A stretch of DNA of 64,000 nucleotides, from assembly GCA_029964075.1 (NCBI GenBank), contig CM057146.1, forward strand, positions 7,955,501-8,019,500, given 5' to 3'. Position numbers and translations under genes: made by a program. Below are positions 34,101 through 44,107 of this stretch, one piece after another. The stretch is from Patiria pectinifera (Eukaryota; Echinodermata; Asteroidea; Valvatida; Asterinidae). Numbering within the stretch: the stretch's first letter is position 1; each line of letters starts with the position of its first letter. The notes beneath the pieces were generated by a model. The model was not told the origin of the DNA. It did not search any database and saw only the letters and a list, made by a program, of their open reading frames with translations.

Positions 34101-37100
34101 ACGCGTCGCGACGGCTCAGATCAGAGGAGATAAGAGCACATCAAGTAAGCTCGGCTTCGCTCAGTAGCAGCTCACCTGCATTTAAGCACATCTCAGATAA
34201 GATCAAACGAGATCAGATCGGATTATAACAGTTCAGCTTGGCGCTGCATTCCACCTGCAGTTCAGCTAGGGTCAACCGATCCGACGTCAGCTCAGTTTAA
34301 GATAAGATCAGATCAACTCAGCTCAGCTTGACTCAGCTCACCTCAGGTTAGACCATATCGGCTTAAATTAGCTCAGCTCATTACTGCTCATCAATGCTGC
34401 CACTCAACGCTTGTTTTACCCTTTTTGTGTTGTCCAGTCCTATCCATGGCGTGGTGTCAACGGAGTAACCAAGGACCGTCAGGGGGAGCTGTTCTACTAC
34501 ATGCATCAGCAGATGTTGGCCCGTTACGATGCTGAGAGGCTGGCCGTAGGCCTTATGAGGGTGGATCCCTACTCCAACTGGCACCTTCCCATCCCGGTAA
34601 ATTAAAAGTTTAAAAATCCATTGGCATGAATCGCGTATATTAATTGTTTTTCACTACTGGTATATATGCCAATTCAATTTTTTTTCTTCTCTTTTCTACT
34701 TTCGTAATCGGTGCGTTGAACCTGGAATTGTGGTATTGACCCTATTGTGAAAGAGCCAGAAGATTTTGTTGGCTGAAGTATGACTGAAATTTGGTAAAGG
34801 GTTTGCGGTAACATCGTGTATTCAGGTATCTTTTATGAGTTTGTTTGGTTCTGAAAAGAATCGTTTGACATTTTGTTCTGCAGGAAGGGTATAACCCACA
34901 GCTGACGGACTACTACGGGGCCTACCAGTTCGCTGCGCGGCCCGCAGGGATGATCCTAGCCGACAATTGGCGCGATCCCTCGGATCCTACGCTGATCATC
35001 CAGCAGGAGTACCATCGCAACCGACTTCTGGATGCCATCAACACTGGCAAGTTTGAAAAGGTGAGAAAAAAACTATCAAAGGAGGAGTATTGTCCCTGGT
35101 GTCAAAATCTGAGTTATTAAACAGAAACCTCTTCGGCAGAGTTCAGGTTTTCTTGATTTTTTTTTTGGTATAGATACACGAGAAGTGAATTACGACTTTA
35201 GGTATAAATGCAATCTCTAGCGTGAGATCGAGTTCATGAGTTTTGCAATTACATTTTCAAAACATGTTTCAGTAGACCTACTAAAATTCGGCTCCCTCAA
35301 AAGCACTGTTTATTGTGGGTTTTGTGGCATTATTATTGTGCACAGACCGATGGCAACAAAGTGGACGTCGACATCGTTGGTCTGGGCGCGGCCATAGAGG
35401 CTAATGCCAGCACACCCAACCCAGACCTGTACGGTTCTGTGGGGATCCACAACCGCGGTCACGACATCCTGGCCGGAATCACGGACCCAGACTACCGCTA
35501 CAATCAGGTGCGTCAGAATTCACCTTGGAGTATGTTTTGGCCTAAATGCACTTTAGGGGAAGAGAAAGGCTTGTAATAGCTTGTGCTTAGCATATCTTGC
35601 AGCGTCAGTGTGTTCCACTCCTCAATTGTGTATACGAACAATGTTTTCGTTGAGCCCATCGCAAGTCACCAGGAGTCGTCATACGTCCATGCACAAGTCC
35701 ATCACAAGTCATGTCCCCCAGTCTCAAGTCCCACACATTTACTGTTACAAAAGAAGTCTTCGTATAATGTTCATCCACCGGTGCTTGCAATAGGACTTTT
35801 GAAATCACTTGTGCTTTACGTGTGACAGACCTGTGATAGACTTGTGATTGACTCATCTACAATACTGAGAGGTAGGAGATTGAAAGAGATTGAAGGAGGA
35901 CACTCCGTAGGCTACAATCCTAAAATGTTATCTAAGATGATGGTGTGGTGTTTTAATAATTAGTGGCCTTGAACTTTCACCCACGGTGTGTCGAAAACAC
36001 CAAAAGCTCTTAACTTTCCAAGCGCCTGCTCTAGGCTAGTGGGAAACAAACCCTCACCATCCTGATTTCTGATATTAACTGTTTCTGACTGCATGTTGTG
36101 TTTTCCACAAGGCCGGGGGAGTTATGGGCGACACCTCCGCTGCCATCCGGGACCCGATCTTCTTCCGCTGGCACAAATTCATCGATGATCTGTTCTTCCT
36201 GCATAAGATCAAGTTGACGCCATACAACCAGACTGATTTGGAATTCCAGAATGTTCAAGTGGACTCTGTGCAGGTGCAGGTAGGTCAAACTTTAAGCCTT
36301 ATTTTATTTGGGTAATCTGTGGCCGTGCTGTAGTCCAGTCTACCAGAAGTACATCACAAGCCCTGTCACAGGTCCTGTCATGGATCTGGTCAAAGTAACG
36401 GGGGATGAACAACAATAAAATAAATCATTTGTCTGTAAATTTGATTAGCATATGGCTGGACATAGGACAGGAGGACTTGTAATGATGCTCTTGTTAGGAA
36501 TTGTGATACACTAATAGTCTATAACATCTATTGTCAGCTCGGTCTACAAGGTGGTCCCAAAAAAACCCTTCAAACTTCCACTACTTTGAGACTTAAACCA
36601 CCTGTACCGATTGATGGAGAATCTTTTTAGAAGAATTATGATACCAAAATATCCCGATTCGGTACTGCACCAGTAGATTTTGCTGCAGAGCCTATTTTGT
36701 GAATGATACGTCTTTCATGCGGGTATTATTAGATAACAATGTCCCTCTATCAATTACAATGTAAGTCAAATTCCCGGGAGCGGTTTAGTAATTCATCAGG
36801 ACAAAAATGACCCCACCTTGCTTCACAAAATAGGCTCCAGAACAAAAAGTACTGGACCGAATCGGGCGATCTTGGTTTCATTTTTCTTCTAAAAAGATTC
36901 TCCATGGATTGGTACATGTGGTTTGAGTCTCAGGTTCCGTTTTTGTGGACTACCCTGTACATCCTACCACTCGCTCAATTGGTTTTCTGAATCTGTTTTT
37001 CATTAATGCTCAACTGACAGGTGAACGATCCAGCTCGGCCTGCCAACACTCTGATCACTCGCATGGAGGACGTTGTGGTGGACATCGCCAATGACATGTT

Positions 37101-38742
37101 CCTGAACCCAAATGACAAGCCTAATACTGAAGTCAACGTAAGTGTTACTGCTCATTTAAGTACAGTAGGCCTACACAGGCAACCACCGAGGCTCTTTTTT
37201 ATTTTTAAGTCCCCGAAGTCCAAAAGAAGGGATGCAGATATTGCATTAATATAACTAGTCACACAAAATTAGGGATGTATTGGGCGACGTTTTTGCGAGC
37301 TGCATTCGTCTACCCGTCTTTGCATAAAAAGTAGACGCATGCAGTTCGGAAAAAATAGTATTGAAATGTTTTTCTTTTTCTAACTCGTGGCTCCGGAGGA
37401 TTTTTTAAAAGGTAATCAAGTTCCTTTTGCGAAGGCATTCCTGCCAGATATGGATGTATATTCCAGAAACGCTGTTATCCATACTAACGGCACGACCCAG
37501 AGTTTGGCTGAAATCTGTCCCAATGGCAAACACCCCTATAATCCACTTCAAACGGAGGTGATGTACAAAACAAAATGTACATGTTTCTGTAAATTAGTAT
37601 TAAAACAGTTTGCACAAACATGCTATGCTAAAGATCAACTTGGTTTACATACGAATTTGAATCTCACATTCATCGTTCCAATTTAACATAGAGGACTGAA
37701 ATCTTAGGCCCATCCTATTATCCGTGATATATTTTGTGAAGGATAATGACAAAGGCGTGAATAAGTGTCAAAGGGCTTCTGTTAATGTCAAAGCCGCATA
37801 TTCTTGTTCAACAGGTAACCGTGAAACAGGTGAACCACGGTGAATTTAATTACAAACTGGGGGTTACCAGCAACAGCGGGACACCATTGAAGGCAGCCAT
37901 CCGCATCTTCATTGCGCCCTCTCTCGACGAGCATGGGACCCAATATCAGTTGGACTCCCAGCGCCGCCTTTTTATCGAGATGGACAAGTTTGTGACAACT
38001 CGTGAGTAAAATCGTTCATCTCGACGTTTTCAGATTGCAAATGAAGTTTCAAAACAATCATGACAACTCCCAAAGGCACTGAAAGGAGTGTCGGTCAGCA
38101 AAACCTTATGTCACACTTACCAATGTCCACAATCAGCTTGCGGGTCGTTGATCTATGATGAAACATCCAAAACAAATCTGACATGCAGGGGCTGGAGTTT
38201 TAATTGGTCTCTCACATCTGATCGGCGAGGTATTAGGCACTAAATACGATCCTCTGTTCTCGTTCAACTAATAGAATAGTTACCAATGTCAGCTTCCTTT
38301 ATTCACAGTGGAAACTGGTAACAATGCCATCACTCGCAGCTCAACCCGCTCCTCCGTCATCAAGCCACGAGAGCTGACCATTGCAGAGCTGAGGAAGAGA
38401 GGCACCGCAGCGAAGGGAGCAGACGACGGCTCCACATGCCGAGCAGACCGCTACTGCGAGTGCGGCTGGCCCGAGCACATGCTGGTACCCAGAGGCACAG
38501 CGGCAGGCATGCCCTTTGACCTCTTCGTCATGGTTACCAACTGGGCCAAGGACAGCAGCACGGATGACCTGGATCGGGGTACCAGTTACTGCGGCGTGAA
38601 GGACAAGACCTACCCGGACAAGCGCCCCATGGGATTCCCCTTCGACCGCAAGATAGACAGCGCCCTCTACAAGAATGTGGCCGACTTCGCCAAGGGCTTC
38701 TCTAACATGAAGACGCTCCCGATTAAAATCACATGCGTGTGA
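31186..38742 (+). CDS. Arthropod-type hemocyanin/prophenoloxidase-like protein, complete (copy 2)
   Basis: Type-3 copper protein that binds O2 or oxidises phenols. Exons: 31186-31770, 34438-34596, 34884-35060, 35346-35507, 36112-36279, 37021-37137, 37815-38001, 38309-38742. All junctions are GT-AG and in frame, giving 662 aa. Copper A: HHYHWH with H190 and H194 spaced HxxxH, then H218 in [10 protein letters not shown]. Copper B: H342 and H346 in [12 protein letters not shown]382 in [14 protein letters not shown]. The N-terminal FSIF (65-68) aligns from memory with the placeholder Phe region of Limulus hemocyanin. The C-terminal domain has [22 protein letters not shown] and [13 protein letters not shown]. 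No signal peptide is visible, as in arthropod prophenoloxidases and unlike most secreted hemocyanins. The canonical Arg-Phe activation site is absent (SSFNT instead). Oxygen transport and phenoloxidase activity cannot be told apart from sequence alone. Confidence 0.94.
33690..34380. repeat. AGCTC-rich degenerate repeat in intron 1 of copy 2
   Basis: Short irregular units of AGCTC, CAGCT, AGCTCAG and GATCAGAT run for about 700 bases up to the exon 2 acceptor region. A matching GAGCT-rich tract, inverted, lies in copy 3 intron 1 (48840-49290 and 49955-50165). No transposon ends were identified around it. Confidence 0.8.
36538..36962. repeat. Foldback MITE in intron 5 of copy 2
   Basis: The ends TACAAGGTGGTCC and GGACTACCCTGTAC are inverted. 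Nested inverted pairs follow: GATGGAGAATCTTTTTAGAAG against its complement and GAGCCTATTTTGTGAA against TTCACAAAATAGGCTC. Copy 3 intron 5 is about half as long (362 against 741 bases) and lacks it, so this insertion followed the duplication or was lost from copy 3. Confidence 0.8.
37399..37557 (+). other. Candidate cassette exon in intron 6 of copy 2
   Basis: Fifty-three codons (starting [10 protein letters not shown], ending YNPLQTE) are open. They follow a pyrimidine tract (TGTTTTTCTTTTTC, 37367-37380) and CCGGAG, and are followed by GAG then gtgatg. Both edges are phase 0, matching exons 6 and 7, so inclusion would keep the frame. The peptide matches no family I recognise. Known hemocyanins run straight from exon 6 to exon 7 without such an insert, and copy 3 lacks it. 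It may be an alternative exon, an exon of a nested gene, or a fragment of a mobile element. Confidence 0.3.
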
Positions 38743-38843
38743 GGTGGGTCCTGAAACGCGCGTTTGATCTGTTTAGTCTCTGGCGGAATTTGTAATCACG
38801 AAACCGGGATTTAGACAATTGTAGGAGTTTGTCAGTTATTGGA

Positions 38844-38849
38844 AATAAA
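38844..38849 (+). terminator. Poly(A) signal AATAAA of copy 2
   Basis: AATAAA lies about 100 bases after the stop codon. The aligned place in copy 3 (complement of 43974-43979) reads AATACA, a weaker variant. Confidence 0.6.
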
Positions 38850-40280
38850 TCATTTTGAATTATTAAGCTCAATAGTAAACTAGTTTTTGGCGCAATTTGA
38901 GGTTGTTTATGTAGCCTTTTAGTTAAATAGTTATCAGTGAAACAATTTACTGTTGTTGTTATACACGAAATCCAAGCAAATAATGCATATCGGTTAACAT
39001 CTTTTTATCACATTTTGGAATTTCTTTCTGGTAAGACCGACAATAGTTTTGGGCCCATTTACTTTTATGTGCACTGGAAAATGATTGTAATGGACTGAAT
39101 TGTGTCATTAGTTAAATATAATTCTATTCTTTGTGTTATACCTGCTGAAATTACTAACAAAATCTCGCAAAGATATAAAAGCAAATTCACGCTTCCTATT
39201 AGCTTAATGTTTGCAATACTTAGACAAAATAGCTTTATTATATTCTTTATTTTTATGCACATGTATTTTCAAATTAGAGGCAACGTCTAGACTAAATATC
39301 AATAATGACTGTAAAACAGCTTTTTTGGTGTCTTTTTTAATTGGCTGCTGTGAGATTTAGAATAAAAATATTGAAAACAAAAAAAACTAATTCGTAAGGC
39401 ATCACAGAATAAGTTCTCTTGAAGGTAACAAGTTTATGGTTAGTTTCGAGAATTTTCTTTTTACAAAGCAAGGTGGAAAGTGAAGCCGATTTTTTACTTG
39501 CTTACAGTACACACATTTTTAATAGTAATGCTGGTGGAGGTAAACAAGAATAATTATGTAAAATAATGTCTGTATCATGAGAACCATGTAGCTAGATAGG
39601 CGGAGTCCGAACAATTTGGCTACGTTCAGCATTTACACGTGGGCCTATGGAGGTGGCTGATCCATGCACTTTCATAGACGCGCGTGACACGACAGGTGTA
39701 GCTTGAATATCCGACGCCATGAAATATCATTTCTTTAGTAGTATTGCGCATGCGTAAGTATGATAATTAAGAAAGTGACTGGTCACGTGCGAGGGCTAAA
39801 CCAATAAACAGGGAATAAGAGTCTGATTTTCATACGAATTGGGTTTTCATAATTATGACACCGGCAATCCATGCAAGTCCCATAGAATCGCGAGTTACTA
39901 CCAGTTTAACTTTGCCAAATAAATCGGAGCGAGCTATAAGACTTTGTTCAGCTGTTTGAATGAGTATTTCCTGAGGTATGAAAAAAATAACATTAGAATG
40001 GAAAAAGGTTTTTGTTCTTCCTTTAAATTTATATCGGTGTTGCTGTGAATCTTTATTAAAATGGCTTTTTACATTTCTTGTTAACGAGCTTGAAATTTTG
40101 TTGTGATATTTAGAAGATGGATTGATTGATTTATATTGATTTGTTGTGATGTACAAACCAAGAAGCTACATTGAAGTCTTTATAATGATCCGAGAGCGTA
40201 TTAAAGCTGAGTTCGATTGATTCTTCTCCAATATCTTGTGATGTAGAACTTGTTGAGTCGATGTATGGTAAATTTGACCA

Positions 40281-40502
40281 GGGGCCAATTCCATGGAGCT
40301 GCTAAGCACAAAAATGTGCTGAGCACAAACAAATTCCCTGGCTTAGTAAAAGCAGGTTACCAGTCAAAACTCCATGTGATTTTTATGCTTTACAAACAAT
40401 AGCTGAATACCAAACACAGGCAATAATAATTATACATCACATGGAAATTTGGTTGGTAATCCTGTTTTTACCATGGAAGACTTTTCATGCTAAGCAAATT
40501 GC
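40281..40502. repeat. Palindromic MITE in the spacer
   Basis: The left arm GGCTTAGTAAAAGCAGGTTA then ACTCCATGTGAT is repeated inverted as ATCACATGGAAATTTGG, TAATCCTGTTTTTACCA and TGCTAAGCAAATT. An extra TGCTAAGCAC/GTGCTGAGCAC pair lies at the left. No coding content. Confidence 0.6.
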
Positions 40503-42416
40503 GTGTTTCACGATTTTTTTCTGACTTGTGCCAGGACCCTCTGAACGTATTTAAGATATGACAAGAAATAACTCCAAGTTTTGATAAAAATGTAAAAAGA
40601 GGATAATGCATATTAACGTCGATTTCGAAGAAACTGCCCCTGATTAAATTTAGTGATATGCAAAAAAGGCCGGCGGCCAACAAAAAAAACCAAAACTCCC
40701 AATTTCTGTCCAGTTTCACACCACCAGCATTGTTTTATTTAGTTTCGAATTTAAATGAAACCATTAGCCCAAGGAACGCGCACAGGAACATTTTACTTTT
40801 CGAAAAGTGACACTGCATATGGCGTGGGGGAGGGGCAAGGTGATTACTTGCCCCCTCCCTCAGAAAAGCATAACAAAAAACTAACAAAAAAAAGTAGAGA
40901 CGAAAAAATGGGGAGGGGGGGGGGGGAGAAGAGAAGAGGGACGAATAAATAATAAATGTAAAGTTTAGTATAATCAGCAACTCACAACTGCGACCGTCAG
41001 TATTATCCTGCCAGCTTTTAACCAATTTTTCGATAGTTATTGTCCGCTCTGCTGAGCATCGCCATAAGTCACAAGGGCGGATCCAGAACATAACTTTGGG
41101 GGGGGGGGGCAAACAAATAACCCCCCCCCCCAAAAAAAAATAGGGGGGGGGGGGGCAAAAAATCACGGCGTGGGGTTCGGGGACCGCTTAAGGGCACAGT
41201 TTATTTGGATATTAGTTGCTCTGCGGTGCTGCAGTTTGAGGGAATACCTAGTACTTTCCACTTTAACCATTTTTTTCGAGCAAAATATGGTGGTGTCAGG
41301 CGCAGATCCAGAGGGGTACCCCCCCCCAGCTCTGTCAATTTTTTTTCCCATAGAAATTCATGAAAAAAAGCGAACCCCCCCGCTCCGACACCAAATTATT
41401 TTTGACTAGTAATTATTTCCAGCTTGCCCAAAATACGTACCGAGCCAGCTTGGTTAGGGCTTGGTTATGGGGTACATGTACATGTACATTATTATGTGAT
41501 ATAGTGTTAATAATCGTCAGATTTGAATAGCGCCCCCATTGAAAATATGGTACAAGCCCTCCCCCCCCCCCCCTTTGATTTTACGGAGGCCAAGTGTCGG
41601 TTTTTTTTGCCGATGAACCCCCTGCGAAAATTCCTGGATTCGCCTTTGGGTGTACGCATGCAGTGGCTGCCTTTTTGGCGACGTCACTGAAAAAAAAAAT
41701 TGGGCTCGTGAAAACATGAAAACAAGGAGTCTGGTCGCTCCATATTTTTGAATTTTTTTTATCGCGATGAGTCATTTCGATCCACTGTCACAATCATCAT
41801 TTACCCACTTGAGGGCATCTGAGACAAAGCAATTTGTCAACACATGTACCGTTATGTGTCACGGTTCTAGTCGCAGACATAATACTAGTCTTGGCCCGAG
41901 ACGCTAGTGCTTGATAGTGGATTGTGCATAGTGCGCCCTCTAATGGCACAACAATTAGACCAGCGCGCCTACTCGCACTACTATATAATGTCTTGCCCAT
42001 TTCGTATCAGCGGTTTAACTTTTTTCTGTGTTTTCTCCCTAGGCTTTCCTAGGGAACAAATTAGCGATCAAGAAAAGGTTCAATGGCTCGCCCGACGGTT
42101 GTAAACATTCGCGCTATACGTTAGGTGATCAAGCAACATCGCGCAACGCAAAGATACCCCCGCGCGAGGGCGCGACTACTGCGTCAAATAGGAACTGCTG
42201 TTTGTTTCGAATCTATACAGACGGTCCATTGCTACGAAATGACTAAGACATAAGTGCGAGCAGGTAAAACAAAAACCAATTATGCAAGGGCGCTACACAA
42301 CGTTGCAACTATACGCGCTTTTGATCACTGACGTCTTGGGCCAAGACTAACATAATTCACGTATACTGTCCGTGAACTTGAAGTCTGGTACGTATAGGTC
42401 TGCTACCGTTAGCATA

Positions 42417-42905
42417 CAAATAATGAATGTTTGTGAGTGCAATGGTAAGAATAATTTCATGAGGTGACAGATGAAATGTTCCATTCCACGAGGCGAAGCC
42501 GAGTGGAATGGGACATTTCATCTGTCACCGAATGAAATTATTCTTTCCATTGCACGAACGTGAACATTCATTATTTGTTTTATATAACACCTGAATAAAT
42601 CCTAGTCATCTGATTGGTTGACTTTCAATAGCCAATTTATTCAGGTTAAAAACTGTTTCAAAGTTCGACAAGTTCATCTTATTTATATTAATGCAAACTG
42701 TTCAACAGGTTGAGAACAATCATATTCAATTTATCTCGACTTAAAACGGCGCCACCACCAGCAGCAGTGACACCGTGCAATGGAAGTTCTGTTCACCGTG
42801 CAATAGAACTTCCATCGCACCGTGCGTTAGTACGAATAATTCAATGACATGTGATCAACGATCCACCAATCAAATGACGGGGATTTATTCAGGTGTTGTA
42901 TAAAA
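42417..42905. repeat. 73-bp-arm hairpin adjoining an inverted-end MITE
   Basis: 42417-42489 and 42503-42577 are nearly exact inverted copies around a 13-base loop (GAGGCGAAGCCGA). Immediately after, TTTATATAACACCTGAATAA (about 42579) and its complement near 42881-42905 bound a second inverted-end element, with CACCGTGCAATAGAACTTCC type repeats inside. The pair may be one compound element. Confidence 0.8.
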
Positions 42906-44107
42906 AGCAATGTAATCCTGTTTTGGCTTTTGTAAATACGTTGTTTAGTTCCTTTTGTAAGTATAGGCAAAGATTATACTTTTTTTTTAGATAATACGAT
43001 AAATACCAGAAGACCCTGGCAGCTTTACATACACGTTTCATACAAATAGTTTTTGGTTTCAGAAACAATCAGGCTTGTCATCACGTTTGTACTCGACTTA
43101 AAAGGTGAATTCTAATAAGAACTTATTCTGTGATGCCTTGTGAATTAGACATTTGGTTTTTCACAGCTTTCTTCCTAAACCGTACAATTATAGCTAATTC
43201 AAAAAAAACACACACAAACAATTAAAAACGCTGGTTTTTTTCTTAAAAACGCCAGGATTTTTTTCTAGAGGGGGCAAAACATGTTTCCCCCCCAAAATTC
43301 CTGTATTTCTCATTATATCGTCGATTTATCAGTTTTAGAGGGGGCAGGGACATTTTCCCCCCTCTCCCAAACCCATTAAGTTTACACCTATATGACTTCG
43401 TGCCTCTTTTTCTTCTTCTTTTTTTCTCTTTTTTTTTCTTCCATTTTTTTGGGGTGTGCTTTTGAGGGGAGGGGGCAAGCGCCCCCTTGCCCCCCCCCCC
43501 TCGCAACGCCCATGTTTACGGTCATTGTTGATATTTAGCATAGACGTTGCCTCTAAATTGAAAATACATGTGTATGAACAAAAATGATACGATAAATATA
43601 TATTTTGTCTGAGTATTGCAAACATTTACCTAAGAGGGAGTGTGAATTTGCTGTTACATGTTTGCGAGATTTCGTTCGTAATTTAAGCAGGTATAACACA
43701 AAGCATTACAATTAGTAAGCTGCATTTGGTTGCCTCACTAATGACACAATTCCTTTACACAATTTCCAAGTACACATAAAAGTAAAATAGCCGAAATCAT
43801 TTGCTGTTCTTAGCAGAAACAATTTTCAAAATGTTAAAAGGTGTGAACCAATGTGCATCATTTACTTGAATTCGTGTATGATAATAACAAACGTGTTTTA
43901 CTGTTTCACTAATAACTATTTACAACCTCAAATTACGCCTAAAACAATTACTGGTTACTTTAATTCAAAGGATGTATTTCCAATAATTGACAAACTCCTA
44001 CAATTGTCTAAATCCCTGGGTTCGTGATTACAGATTCCGCTAAAGACAGATTAAACACGCGTTTCGGGGCCCACATCACACGCATTTGATTTTAATCGGG
44101 AGCGTCA

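Larger units (their letters stand above)
31186..39425 (+). repeat. Left arm of the ~21-kb palindrome
   Basis: Exons, flanking intron edges and 3' DNA match 43110-52687 reversed. The last shared landmark seen is AAGGCATCACAGAATAAGTTCT (39397-39418 here, about 43117-43138 inverted). Homology begins close to the start codon. Differences are concentrated in intron insertions and the first 50 codons. Confidence 0.85.
39426..43109. other. Spacer at the centre of the palindrome
   Basis: About 3.7 kb without a supported gene. It holds an inverted copy of the repeat at 30939-31033 (39741-39836), a palindromic MITE (about 40281-40502), G/C-run blocks with GGATCC words (41070-41160, 41295-41400, 41560-41580) and a strong hairpin plus MITE (42417-42905). 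The frames here pass through homopolymer runs and are not supported as genes. Confidence 0.6.

Noticed and set aside
40735-41166. Minus-strand 143-codon frame in the palindrome spacer
   Set aside because: Consists largely of proline and phenylalanine runs from C/G homopolymers; not a gene.
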